From the NCBI GenBank assembly GCA_040954595.2, contig CM082579.2, positions 930,001-994,000 of the forward strand: a stretch of 64,000 nucleotides of DNA, read 5' to 3'. This document shows positions 37,801 to 51,334 of the stretch, piece by piece. The notes below the pieces were generated by a model. It searched no databases. It was not told the origin of the DNA and saw nothing but the letters and a program-made list of their open reading frames with translations. A program made the position numbers and the translations under genes. Numbering within the stretch: position 1 is the stretch's first letter; every line of letters starts with the position of its first letter. This DNA comes from Balanoglossus misakiensis. Its lineage: Eukaryota > Hemichordata.

Positions 37801-40800
37801 GTAGATTGTATGATTTCGTGTTCCGTGGATGAAGAAAATATCAAATTGAAAGAGAGAGCTGTCTCGTTTTTCTCAAGGAGTTGATACTTTATATGTATAA
37901 ACAGCATATACGAATGGTTACAGTACAATCGAAGTCCACGTGATGAAACTCTTACAAATTTATTTCACAATTTCGCCTTGGGACAGATATAACGTTTATT
38001 TAGAGATAGGGGCACTTATTGTGATTGTTTGAAGAAACGTTGGGGAGTGAAGTAAAGATTACATCGTAAAATATGAAGTAAGTTTTCGCGATTCCATGTT
38101 CAAACGTATGATTATGATGCTGCCGATATTCAAAATGTGACGTGCAGGTTTTACACACAATCTGACACGGATGTAAAATATGTCAAGAGCTTATAAACGG
38201 ATGAGATAGGGAGCACTTCAGTTCTAAAATCGTGACTGCAGGGCAGCATACGTGTATGGATGGAATATCCACTGCCATCCATCGCCAGCCAACAATGCAA
38301 AGACCGTATATATGCAAAACAGACGTAAGACTAGAAAATATGGTTCTAAATGATGGACAATTACTGGTGACTCAATCCATCTCTGACGTCACCGACATGT
38401 AAATTACATCCGAAGCGGTTTTTGGGAAACGTGGCCCACACGTTAGTCTAAACACTATGCTACACTCAAAGTAAATTGTGTTAAAATGTCTTCCACGAGC
38501 TTAATGCAACCCGCATACAAATTTAACACCATGTATGACAATACGTAGTACATTCCTAAAGTAGTGCATTTCGCTCAGTCCCAAAACGAATAACTTGTAA
38601 TATAAATACATATAAACATGCATACATGTACGATCTAAACTAGACACCAAAGGAGTGGTGAAATTGTTCGGTTTGCAGAGGTGTCCAGTTCATAGAGGTT
38701 AATTTAACATGTCCTTATGCAAAAGAGATGTTCAGTATAGACATGTTTCCAGCTTAGACAGCGTTCGGTTTAGACAGGTTTGGCTGTATATATCATCGTC
38801 TAGCTTATCGTGATATTTCCTTATCAACTTCTGCTTCAGCCCGAGGCTTCAGCTAAAAGCCTTGTTTTATAACTGAGTAACAGTACTTCCTTTAAATTCT
38901 ACAATCGAATTTACGATGTGTTTTACCCCACAATGACCTGACCTGACTTGGCGTGGCACTGTGAATACAAACATTGGTGTCAGGAAATGCAGACATGGCG
39001 TCAAAAATGCTTGGTGATTGTGGATGTCGCCTGATACATGTACGGAGTCGTTATGATGTTCAAGTCACTGACAAAGAGATTCGTTTTACCCCCTTTGTGC
39101 TAATATCCAGAGCTTATCAATCTCAGCGACATGCTTCAGAGCTCATATTAGAATATCCATCTTGCCGACAGTCAAGAGAGAGAAAGTCATTTTCCACAGA
39201 TCTCATTGCAATGTTCGAAGAAGAGAAAATGATAGCAAATGATAAGATGGAACACGTCGTTAGTAATACAAAGATACGAGATAAGCATCTCATCAAGATC
39301 ATCAAATATCGACTGATAAATGCAACTACTGTTTAATACAATATCACATATTTTGCGAATTTACGTAAATACAAATTACCATAGATGTATATCTCAGAGA
39401 AAATTCTAGAAATAAAGTCAAATGGGTAATTCATCCAGTCGATTGTCAACACACCCAAGCGAACTCCGCGCAGTATAAATTTGCACGCGCAGCGGTTTGT
39501 CCTCTATATATGTTTTGTTACCTAGGAAACGGTGATCCCGCTTTTATAAATAACGTTTCATATTCATTTCATATGATGAAAAATGGAACATTTTCACAAC
39601 GTGTCGCCGTATTGCAATACATAGTAGTTTGCTGCTGTTTGGTAAATGTCTTGTCTGGCGTTTTATTAAATTTCAGTCAATATTTCAAAGGGTTAAGGAA
39701 AGTTATACGGGCATTTTTATTGCTGAAATGGAAAGTTATATTAATTCCATTTTTATTTGTTAGCTGACGCATCACTCCCCTGGATTGGACATAATTAATC
39801 TTCCGGCGTTATCTTTTATGATTTTTTTAACCATAATTGTGTTTGTTTCGCCCTTCTACATATTCTAATTAAATGGATTCCTCGTTCTATATTTAGTTAG
39901 CCTTTATAGGTGAAAAAAATTGGATGGGGTGGTCAAAATTGTTGTTTAAATGAAGGAGTGATTAAAAATTATATGCATCGCCATGTTTGTATTCACTTCA
40001 TACCGATTGGTAATGAGCTGCCGTTGTATTACTCATTAATAACATCTTTTGAAAATCCCTAAAGTGCAAATCAAATATTAAAACAGTTCTGAGAAGTCGG
40101 CAATCATATTTGTTAAAATGCTTATGCCACGTGTCTTCAAACTCTGTGCCATTGAATTCACATTGATTGGAGCCTTCGACTATATCCATGGCAACATAAT
40201 GTCAGCCAACAGGGATCTACCCAGAATACGTTTCAAAAGACTCCTACGAATTCATAAAAAGCAATGACTTTCAGATAATAGGTCAAACATCTAGCTACAA
40301 TCTTGACCTGGATGCGTTTACATTTTTCACCATTCATATTCTCCGTCAAGTGCTAAAGAGGAAACGCAATGTGTTCTCAGCAATTCTGCAGAGTAGTAAA
40401 ACATCAAGCAATTCTGACGATGGAGAGTGATGTACTTGTCCCAGTCACTTTAAATTCACAACTCAAAACGGCCGCGTTTTTCTAATAGCATTGTTATATT
40501 CAAACGTCGCTCACCAAATAAGAGACTCAGTTTACGTATAGACATAAAAGTAAAAATTATTGCCAGCCTCTTGAGTATTCGTGAACTTATATTTTGATAA
40601 AACGTCCTGATTTCTCAGGTATACCACAGTATGGCAGTTGTGTAATAATAGCGCAATTATGAGGATATCGGATAACCCTTCCTACTAATGTCTTATAATT
40701 ATACGCATTTAAATCGAAGAGCATACAATGCCTCCTATCGTTACCGCTCTTTTACGTGTCTCGGTCATTCATTGCAGCGCAAGTCACGTTCTCCCATCCC

Positions 40801-43800
40801 ATAATATGTGCTTATCTCAGGCGACAAGTCGATTTGCCACGGTGATTCGAAAGTATGACGCCATCTTGTTTATCTATCATGGAAATGAGGTTTTATCCTT
40901 CGGTGATAGTGTCGACATCTCAAGATAAACTATGCTGATGTTGCCAGCCTGAGGAACTATGAAATTCTAGTAATCTTTATGTCCTTTAAGATTAGAAAGG
41001 GAAGGCGTCAGAAATAAGAAAAATATCCACGAAATTTCGGTTAGAATTTTACAGGTCTGTTACTCTCGACACATCAAAGATGAGTTGTCCACGTGTGCTA
41101 AAACGACCAACACTGGAACACATCAGCAGCGACATTAATCAGGAACAGCTAATATCCGGACTGCCTTGATTTAAAAGGCATTTCAGCCGCCATTTTTTGT
41201 TGTTGAAATATCAATGATTGAAAATTGGAACAAGGCGACATTCCGTTTTTAATCAGCAAAAATCAATTTCAATGTAGGCCCTTTAAGATTCCGTATCAGT
41301 ACCATGAGGGGGGATAGTCTTTGATTTCCTGACACCAGTTCATGTATCTTCAAACTGAGTATTGTGTATACATACAGTAAGAGTTCTAGACGAGTTCGCA
41401 AACAATCTGGTTTAAAAACTCAGCCCACTTGTTCCATCATTATGCTGCCCATTGTTAGCCTACATCCACTCTTTTTAGTATAAAAAGCTCGATATTTTTT
41501 ATGTTACGATATCTCCTTGTCTATGGAGTGTCTCTTCTTTATGATTATATTTCTTTCTTTCTTTCTTTTTTCTACAGCTTTATTTCTTTTTTTTATGCAT
41601 TATTATCTCTGTCATCTCACAACTACTAACTTTTGATTTTTTGTCTGTTCTCTTCCATATTTGATTTTAATTCTGACTTCATCATCGTCGCTTTTCTCAT
41701 TGCTGTCTTCTATTTATTTTTGGATTAGACGTCGCAAACGGTATAAATCCTATTTTATTTTATTTTAAATTTTGTGGGTTTTGTTTTTTATCTTGTTGGT
41801 ATCGTATATGCCATTGTCTGTGCGCCTGTCCCTTCTCGTTATATTATGAACACCCACTTTCATTTTCTGTTTGCTGTACACTAACTCTATGTCTTGATAC
41901 ATTTTGTATTACCTATTGTTTGATTTGCCTGCTCGTATTCAAAGCTTGCCACACCCACCTCTTCCCATCCCACTGCTCTTTAAGTTCCCGACTAATTAGT
42001 TTGCACATCATAAAACAGATAATTAAGTTTCAAAACAGTACACTGCATCTATGTATAGATTTGGACGAGTGGCATAGTGTTAAGATATGTTTCCCACCAA
42101 CAGACCCTGTATAGAGATATTTCTTTTGTGTTTGATTCAATCACATCGAATCTTCCTGGTACTGATGTAAGCTCCAGTGGCTTCTCCCTACAGATATTAA
42201 TCACCCAGAGAGCCAAAATTGTCATGTGACAGTAAAGGTGTTCACGGTATTCAGAGACAGAAAGATAGGAAGGACTTATTAGTCTTTCTTTCTTCCTATC
42301 CCTTTTATTATGTCTTTTGTCAGTGTACAAACAATCATTTGGTCGTTTAAATTGAGATTCTGCACTTCAATTTTAATCGCTTTATGTTGTTATGTCTTTA
42401 GACCTTGATAACAACCTCAGCTATAATGTCAATTATTTTTTAATCATTCATGATTATTCTTCTGTGGGAAACCTTTACAGCGAATAGTTTGTTTTCACAT
42501 TATTCGGACACTTTCAACAATGCTATGTTGATCAGACTGCCTTGGACGCAAGAAAAATTAGCGTTGATGATTAAAAGACGCACAAAAAGTTAAGCGAACA
42601 TTTTGTTTTGCGAAGTAGACACCGCGTAATTGACTACTGACGTAATTCGCAGTGGATTTTAACAAGATGCAACACCGGGTTAATGTTGCTACACGTCTAC
42701 CGCGGGCAAGCGCTTCGTGTTGCCGCCATAACACTCAATCACACTATGTCCACGATGTCCACCAACCATGGAATTAAAATTTGTAAAAACGGGTTATATT
42801 TGAAAATTCTGCTTCCTGCAAATGTGGCTGTCAACCGTCTGATTGCTGCTTCAAGTTAATGTGAGCACGTAGCGCAACAACAAACCATCGTTTATTTCAT
42901 CCCCTTGGCAACGGGATGAAAAGAAGATGAGAAAGGCTGTCAATATAATGTCCTTGTAAGAATCGCTTCGTCTTACACATCTATGGACAAAGGGAACTGT
43001 TTAGTCATACTGTTACATGTTTCTGTGGTCTGATGCGTCACAGATTTGGCGCCCGAGAAGGAACATGTCTCGAACGCTTTTTACTGTCACTGTTCATGCT
43101 GTTTTAACGCCAATAATTTCGGGAGCGCGCTTGTCGGATTTATGCAAGTAGGTCGTCGAATTGACACGTTGTTTGGAGTTCATAACGGAACAAATAATCT
43201 TAAAAAATTTGTGTTAGAAAGTGTACATCGAATATTACAACAATTTTCAAATGCCTATTTTCCTAAACGTGTCCATATGCTCCGATCACGAACACATCTC
43301 TTGCTCTGTACTGACATAACGGGCTGCAAAATACCCTTATTGTTGGATGCAAAGCAAACTAATCGACGTTTAATTTGGTAAGTGACAAGGCAATATGGTA
43401 TTGACAACGAAAAATGGTCCTTCGTTTATTCAGAAAGACGTAGTGCGATGGATTTAGGTAGATGGTGAGGATGAAAAATGCTGAATGACTGACCTTGGAT
43501 CATTGCAGATTTGTCTTCATTTCGCTTTCCCCGGGCTGCAGAGAAAATTGAGATAAAAAAACACAAGCAAACAACGCACAATTCTTGCAGAAATGATCGA
43601 AAGCATATGTGGTGCTATTTAAATTAGCTCATGGAATTGCAAAGTGTTAGTAATGTACGATACCATAGTTGTCAAGTTTCGACTTCAAAATAGCGATGAT
43701 CCCTGTAATATAAAACCGTCTTTTTCACCTGGCACTTAATTCATGTCATCAAAATTAAAGGCGTTGAGTGGCATTGGTTAACCAAATCGTTTGGAATCAA

Positions 43801-46800
43801 TTTTTATTTACGTTTTCCACGGGAAGCTCTCCTCCTCTGTAATCTGCAGAAAATACGAAACCTTTGTGCATCGAACAACTTGAAGAGACCTGTTAATGAT
43901 TGGGAACATTGCACGGAACCCTTCCCATGGGATTAAGAGCTGTTTAAATGAAACTGAAGTAGTGCGCGCGCACGTCATGCTTCATCGCTTACGCTGAATC
44001 TTGACACGAAAACATCTTCATCTAACCCATCAAACATGGCAAACGAAACCTGTGTTCGTGTGCCACCGCATCTACTTTGCAATTAAATGTCCCAAATTTA
44101 CGCCCAGACTTTCGTTGTTAACGAAGACAATCACGTTGATTTTTAATAAAACCAGAGAATGGTGAATTTCGAATCTTTTATTTTCCAAACACGTATTTGT
44201 CAGTCGAGCGCTTAGCAACACCGGAAAGATACATGTGTAGAGCAATCTTCTTCAGAAATTCATTCCTTAGACGCATTCAGCAGTTCATTCCAATTTTTAC
44301 ACATTGACCAAATTGTTGGAACAGCATCTGTCAATACTTTATTACCATCGTTAAATTGGATGGGAACCTTTCTTTGAATATTTTCCATGGTTATTTGACC
44401 TTTAGCGTATTAGAATAATTCAACATAATAACACAACGCACCATTGGTGATCTCCACATATTTGTTATACATGTACACACAGTGTAGGTAATTATTGGAG
44501 CAATTATCTTGGAGTGATGCGGCTGTATTTCTGCCAGAAATGAGATGACTAAATAATTTCAAAGAGGAGGATAAAATAAAATAACAGCAATCATACCCCA
44601 AATAACTGGAACGCTCCGTTATACCTACTGTTACACATACTAGACAAGTGACAGAAAATAAGCAGAAACTGGAGTTATTGTAATAGGAATTCGTTATACA
44701 CAGAACACTCTCACTGATGTCGTCTTGCATCACTTGTTGTCTAAGAGGCGTTCCAGTCTTCATCGGTTAATGTTACCTGTCATTAGAGTACATGTATTTG
44801 AATCTCAGGCCATGTGACTGAGTTTGAATGTAGGCGTTCTCTATGCCACTTGTTTACAGATTTGCAACAGAAGGAGTTGTTTCTCTCTTCATTTGGAAAT
44901 AAGCAAATGTAGTGTGCTATACGCCTGACCTAGGCAATGCGTTGGTAATTGAACATGCCGCAAATACACATGAGCAGTGTCTTCTTAAAATGATAAATGG
45001 CTGATAATCTACTCTAAAAGTTGATTACTATCAATTTACGCCCAGAAAAAAGTGCCGCCGAGATTTCGTTTCTATCGGATGTAGTTGAATTATACATGTT
45101 TTCATCATCAGCTGGATTTCGAAAGGTAGTCTAATTGTAAAATACAATTTACTTGGGATATCAACCTCAAGCATTTCATGTGCCCGGAATGACTTTCCTA
45201 TTTCCTATTTACTTTGGCAATGATCTCAATGAATAAATAAGCACAGGTAATTTTAGATAAAAGAAACGTTTTGAACATACAACAGAACGGCAAGGATGTT
45301 CGGATCACAATCGCTCAGTGCAGTCTTAATGTCAAAGGACCGTTGTGAGACATTGTGCGTGCATGAAATATCCGATACGTTTACGTCATTTTTCAAATTA
45401 CTGTAAATCGTTGGTAGCGCCATCCATTTAGTTATTGACTTCACAAGTCTAAGGGTCAAATGTCAAACGACAAAGAGGACTCATTTTTCCCAATTGAAAA
45501 TGTGAAAGTCAAATAATTACAGGATCTACGCAGGACGAAATTAAAGAACGTTTTGACTTATAGCCGCGGATTTAGTTTTGTTCATGCATTTCAAATTAAT
45601 CAAATTTGAACGATGACAACTGGCCAGAAGTAAACAGCTGGTATTATATTGCCGTAACCATGGACACTACTGTTTCTCATCCATCAATCTATTCTTGTTG
45701 GTCTTTGTTATAGAATCAATCTATTTTGCTCTTAAAAACTAAGACAATTTTACCAGATAATCGTTCTCGTCAGGAAACTTCTGGAAATATTCTATCGAAT
45801 GACTCCCACACGTTTTTGTCTACTTTTTTTTAAAAAATTGAAGGATTGTTGCGTTGCTAATGATTTCTTCAGAACAACAAGTTCGTAGCTGATGAAAATC
45901 ACTGACACTTTTTTTCTAAAAGCTAATGGAAGACACACTTACAACTTCATACTCCCCTTGAGGGGGTGTGACATGATCAGCTCTCCAGGTTGAAATTCTC
46001 ATTGCATTAGCTTCAAAGACACAGGAAACGTTCCTTGAGTAGGTTTATGACCTGTAGTGATTTACAGTATCAGTTACTCGGCAAATTCCTCTCCGTAGTG
46101 TTGATGCTTCAACTACTTGTGAACGATAGTCTGAACGGAAGGGCGACATTTGCACTGCATGCTGGGAATATCAGATGGCCCGTCGATTTGTTTGATAATC
46201 AGCAAGAAATGAAGTTGAGAATCTGAAAGACGCTTGTAGGCTCACGAAGAACGTATATACCCTCAAGGGGGTTTGACTTCTGTAATCTATCGACGACATA
46301 TGGATTTCTTCCGATTTGCTTGTCATCGCCAAAGGGGCAGTGTTAACAAATGTCTGAAAGCTCGATGACATGAACGTTAATTTCATGGTCCCAGTCAGTA
46401 TCGTGTCCGATGACTTTTTTTGTAAAGACGCACTTCCATTCAGCGCTGATAAATTGACGACCAACAAATGAAAAGGAATGTCAATTTGCGTTTATAGTCA
46501 TTGACGGTTGGAAATTCGTGTTGTGGAAATGTGACTGAATGGACAGGATGATGTACTGCGCACCATCTACTCTGTATAGCATATTGACACAAATCAATGA
46601 ACATCTACACACGTTTTAGCCCGAGGTGCATCTAGATAATTGGAGATTTTTGAGAAACCTTCGTTTCGAGCTCTCCGGGTCTATCAATCACACTGAAATA
46701 CCATGAATACCAATTTCTAGGTGAAAAAACCTAGAATCTCCTCACAGATATACGATTATATTTTTCCGATTTGAAAGGAAAGGACATTTGTGTTGGAAAA

Positions 46801-49763
46801 TCGGTGTGAAATTTTGATGTTGTCTAGCTATTTATTTTGGTGTCTATCTGTCTGCATTTCTGTGGGTGTTTTGCATTTTGTCAAATAGATCCTTCAGATT
46901 GTGTGTGTCGTCTGTGTGTCGGAGGACAATACGCGAATATAGGAAACCTTCTGGCAGAATTCAGTTTGACTGATTACGCCATTATCGATATAATATGACT
47001 ACAGGATGGACGGATGGGCCCGCGTCGTGTTTTAAAGACTGAACAATATCGGTTACACGGTTTGTTCTGAGTCTGCGATACGGTTTAAGGAATGGAAGGA
47101 GCTTTTTAGTAATCTAAGCAAAATGTAAGCAAAATGCAAAATAAGGGGAAATTAAAAAAATTATTTGTTGTCGCCATTATTACGATTGTACTACGAATGC
47201 ATATAATTTAAATATCAGTGGTGAATGAACAATAAGGGTGTACGTCATTAACATAGCGTTAGCTGTAGTAGCCGTACACCTGGGTATTTTGAATATTACG
47301 TAAGGGTTTTTGATTTTTGACTCTCTGCAACGGCAGTCAAGTGGCGTGAGCCGACCAGAAAACAGACAAGTTGTACTCGGCCATGAGCGACGGGGACTGG
47401 AATCTTGTAATCCACGTGGGAGCTCGGTGTTGAAGTTCAGCACGTCGGGTATGTCCTGTTGGTTTGAATTCAGCGTTGCTCTCGGACCTACGCCAGCTAC
47501 TGTAAGTGAAGTGAACCTGTTACTTTCTTCTGAGAGGACTTCAGGAAAGAACTGTGTGAGAAAACAGCACGCCAGCGTGAACCATCGTCGGGTCGGTGCA
47601 GAGAACTCACGGAACACTGAATTATCGCGTCCGCTCACCACGTGTGTAATATTACCGCGGAACTGATACAAGTTTCCTACTTATGAATACACGTATCATC
47701 AAGAATACAGTGTGATGTATGTTTGCATTCAAATGAATCAAATCATTCCACAGCAAGACTGTAAAACATTAATTTAATTAAGAGCGGGCACCCCAATAAC
47801 TCGACGAATAAATCTAATTTGATAAACTTTCCGTGTTTTAGTACAAAACAAATTCATGGAGTCAATTTTTCTTAGTCCTCTAAATTCTGTTGTTCACAAA
47901 TTTCTCGAAAATTCGCGTAGTTGATTCACTTCTTTTACACGACACCAGAAGACTTAGACATAGACCGTATGTCACCATCGAGTTTTGGCGAGAAAGGTCG
48001 TCTGCAACAAAACCACGGCACATAAAACACGGTTCAGACAATCATTATACAACGCCGCAATTCAAAAACCCCGATAGTCGGCAATTGATTCAATCATTTC
48101 GGGCAGTCGTGCATAAATCCAAATTGGAGGTTCACTTAAACTGCGCTGCAAGATTGTCCGCCATATTGGATGACATGCGTGCTCTCGTAGTGGCTTTTCT
48201 CGAAAATTCAACGACGGTAATTTTCTCCCTCAATATTTCAAAATTGATGCGATCTTGCATTGTTAATGTAGTAATGTCAGTTTTGACCCCTGGTAGACTT
48301 TATATCCAACGTATGTACAATGAAAAAATACCTTGTAGACCCCTCTGCGAAATCCAATTGAAATGTTTAATTTTTTCATACATTACACCATGTAGGCTAG
48401 ACAGTCACCCAAGGCGCCCATACGATAAAACAATACTCTTACACGTCAGCATCATGTAAAATTATTTCATATTATGCAAACTTGAATCACCAAGTCTGTT
48501 CATGTCGGTCGCAAATGCAGATTCAAGTACTGTCGTTTGTGCAGGACAATTGTAAAGATTGACAAATTGCAAATGACGAATTTTCGCGGGACCCCGGCTA
48601 TAACTCAGTCTTTGCACCGATAATTGAACTATCGCGGAAGGACTCGTTTTTATAAATTGCATAGATACTTCATTTGGACACTGCATTATGATGTTATTGA
48701 GTAATTGGTCACAAAGTACAAACTGCTTGTAGCGCCGGTTATTTTTCATTACGGACAGCTTCACAAATTACTGAATAGGAAATGGAATCAAACCATACAT
48801 GCCATCCTTTTAACTTTGTAAGTAGCTACATGTATGTAGTAATGCTATTCCGCACGGTAATAGTCTTGCAGGGGTGACTTCATTTATGAAACTCTATATG
48901 CACTGAACAAGAGCAATCAGTATAATGGAGAATTTAAATTCGTGTGTTTGTCACGGGGTGTAGAGGGAAATTTTTGCATGACATTTTCGTTATTTAAAGA
49001 CTGACGAAACAATTAGGGCTTCGAAATATATATAATATTTCTGTTTCTCGAGGACTTTACTATTCTGTTTTATTTCACCGACGAGATTTATTTTCGCTTA
49101 CAACGCCCTCTATGACCAGATTGGGTAAGATCACGAGACCACACCTCGCCCAAAAAGAAACAAAAATGTCGGTCGAGATGGTCGTGTCACTTTCAAAAAA
49201 GAAATGTGATTCCGTACGTTCTGCACAACTTGAATAAATAAGAAAAAACAACCCAGAACGAATGATTAATGCCATTTCAAAAAAACTAGCACGTACTTGT
49301 AACACTGAGTTGTAGAAGCTAAGGTATTCCTTCGACATGTATAACACAAAGTGGTGATCATGAACCCTACGATTGACTCTGTTTTTCTTCTTCTCCTTCT
49401 AGGCGAAAGTCTCGGCGGATAGTGAAGGTAGTTAACACATCCGGGGCTGGTTACTACCGCTGGCTGTGTGTGATCACATTAGCAGTGCTCTATAATCTTT
49501 ACCTCATCATAGCAAGGGCCGTGTTCATAGAACTGCAGACAGAAAACCTCACTCTTTGGCTAACCCTTGATTATCTCTCTGATGTTATATACATACTGGA
49601 CATGATTGTCAAAGCCAGAACTGGTAAGTGGTTTTTCTGCTTTCCCACAAGCAACAGATCTTGATCTTAGCTTGTGCTTTGCCTGGCTGTTGCAAATTTG
49701 CTTGAATGTTATTTTGAGCTGATTGGTGTGTGAAATGGCATTATTGATGAACCATGATGAACC

Positions 49764-49861
<98 letters not shown>

Positions 49862-51334
49862 ATATTGTGATATATTTATCTCTTTCTCTAACTCTTTGCA
49901 GGCTACCTTGAACAGGGCCTAATGGTGATGGACTCCAAGAAACTCCGTAATAATTATTTCAAAACAACTACATTCAAGGTGGACGTGATATCAATTTTAC
50001 CGACGGACATCTTTTACATCTTCACCGGGATCAATTCGCCTTGGCTGCGTCTGAACCGATTGTTCCGCGCTCCCCGAGCCCTGGAGTTCTTCGACCGCAC
50101 AGAGACACGGAGCAACTTCCCAAACTTGTTCCGGATCACAAATCTCATCCTGTACATCATGATCATCATCCACTGGAACGCTTGTGTGTTCTTCGCCATC
50201 TCTGCCAGTATCGGTTTCGGCAGCGACGGCTGGGTCTACCCGAATATAAGTGTGCCCCCCTACAGCAGTTTGACCAGAAAGTATGTGTACAGCCTGTACT
50301 GGTCGACGCTGACTTTGACAACAATCGGCGAGACGCCCGCCCCAGAGAAGGACGTAGAGTACGCCTTCGTCATTTTCGATTTCCTGGTCGGTGTGCTCAT
50401 CTTCGCTACCATCGTCGGTAACGTGGGTACCATGATCAGTAACATGAATGCAACAAGAGCCGAGTTCCAATCGCGGATGGACGGTATCAAACAATATATG
50501 CACTTTAGGAAGGTCAGCAAAGACCTGGAAGAAAGAGTCATCAAGTGGTTTGATTATTTGTGGTCAAACAAAAAGACACTCGACGAGGAAGGTATTTTGA
50601 AAACCCTTCCAGATAAATTAAGGGCTGAAATTGCCATCCATGTTCATTTAGACACTTTGAAAAGAGTGACAATTTTCAAAGACTGTGATCCGGGACTTTT
50701 AGTTGAACTTGTGCTGAAACTTCGCCCTCAAGTTTTCAGTCCAGGAGACTACATCTGCCGAAAGGGAGATATTGGGCGCGAAATGTACATTGTCAAATCA
50801 GGTACTCTCAGTGTTGTTGGAGAAGACGAGAAAACTGTATACGCCACTCTGAACGATGGCAGCTACTTCGGCGAAATCAGTATACTTAACGTTCCTGGTA
50901 GTCTCTCGGGTAATCGTAGAACTGCAAACGTGCGCAGCGTCGGTTATTCCGATCTGTTTTGCCTTTCAAAAGACGACCTTCTGGATGCCTTGAAGGAGTA
51001 TCCAGAGGCGAAGAGAATTCTGGAAGAAAGGGGGAAGACAATTTTGATGAAAGATGGACTTATCGATGAAGACGCTGTAAAGAGGGGCAGTAAGTCCAAG
51101 GAACAGTTCGAACAGGAGGAGAAAATAGACAGGTTGGAATGTGCGTTAGATAACTTACATACAAAATTCAGTAGACTTGTCAATGAATACAGCAACGCAC
51201 AGATGAAAATGAAACAGCGGATCACAAAATTGGAAAAGAGGATGCGGAAACTTAAAGACAATGATTTTGAGGATGATTTCGGAGCGTCCAGTCTTGATGT
51301 AGGCCTTTATTCAAGCGGTGGGATTACCCAGTAA
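31818..51334 (+). CDS. CNGA: Cyclic nucleotide-gated cation channel, alpha-type subunit
   Basis: Cation channel opened by cGMP/cAMP in sensory cells. Three coding exons, 31818-32206, 49403-49623 and 49902-51334, join in phase (2, then 1) to give 680 residues, a normal CNGA length. The N-terminal 130 residues are low complexity with a Ser run. S1 is about 149-172 and S2 181-203. S3 is about 229-245, S4 251-270 (arginine-bearing) and S5 281-305. Pore TIGETP at 344-349 with selectivity Glu347; S6 is about 356-386, then the C-linker. The cyclic nucleotide-binding domain is about 461-580 with FGEIS (526-530) and RRTA, where Arg543 and Thr544 match the phosphate contact and cGMP-favouring Thr of CNGA1. 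A CLZ-type coiled coil is at about 613-656. The pore Glu and the CLZ mark an alpha rather than a beta subunit. The exon 1 join is by phase and size; a skipped small exon in the 17-kb intron cannot be excluded. CNGA1/2/3 cannot be told apart. Confidence 0.93.
35322..35711. repeat. Dispersed repeat, copy A
   Basis: About 390 bp that is nearly identical to 47180-47582 in the same orientation, for example the shared segments cgtgagccgaccagaaaac and cacgtgggagctcggtg. Copy A has about 13 extra bases near 35627-35640 and lacks about 25 bases present in copy B near 47543-47567. There are no clear terminal repeats or target duplications. An 87-codon minus-strand frame is open but unrecognised. Confidence 0.8.
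38655..38790. repeat. Imperfect short tandem-like array
   Basis: Variants of a ttcggtttagacaggt-like unit recur about three times (38667, 38730, 38764) with heavy divergence. This may be a decayed minisatellite. Low information content. Confidence 0.3.
41470..41930. repeat. T-rich, strand-asymmetric tract
   Basis: About 450 bp dominated by T and TC runs on the plus strand (repeated tttcttt and attttattttatttta units), with little A-rich compensation. It is low complexity, could be a decayed retroelement 3' end or simple repeat, and has no coding potential. Confidence 0.5.
47180..47582. repeat. Dispersed repeat, copy B
   Basis: Second copy of the repeat at 35322-35711, in the same intron and orientation. 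An extra 3' flank to about 47665 extends a 163-codon minus-strand open frame. High identity between copies implies recent spread. The unit may be a fragment of a longer transposable element. Confidence 0.8.
49764..49861 (+). repeat. (ATG)n microsatellite
   Basis: About 32 uninterrupted ATG units end 40 bp before the last coding exon of the CNG gene. Two copies of gatgaacc just upstream look like seed repeats. It lies between the likely branch-point region and the 5' part of a 278-bp intron. Confidence 0.97.

Larger units (their letters stand above)
32207..49402 (+). other. 17.2-kb first coding intron of the CNG gene
   Basis: The intron runs between a donor at 32207 (ctcag|gttggt) and an acceptor ending at 49402 (tccttctag). 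It is AT-rich and holds two copies of a dispersed repeat, a T-rich tract and several YY1-type cores, including 37684-37695, 41186-41193 and 42722-42729. The longest open frame (47890-48459, 189 codons) follows repeat copy B and is not recognisable. I see no CNG-like exon inside it. Confidence 0.7.

Noticed and set aside
41172-41287. Possible second TTAA-bounded element
   Set aside because: Ends TTAAAAGGC and, reversed, TTAAAGGGC agree over only a few bases, and the inner parts do not match. Too weak to call.
45948-46275. Two similar segments (ccttgagggggtgtgac and cctcaagggggtttgac)
   Set aside because: Similarity is limited to 17 bases with three mismatches and no extension on either side.
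49997-50503. Minus-strand open frame of 168 codons within the CNG exon
   Set aside because: Antisense of the channel core, with no splice context and a His/Asp-rich product typical of a shadow frame.
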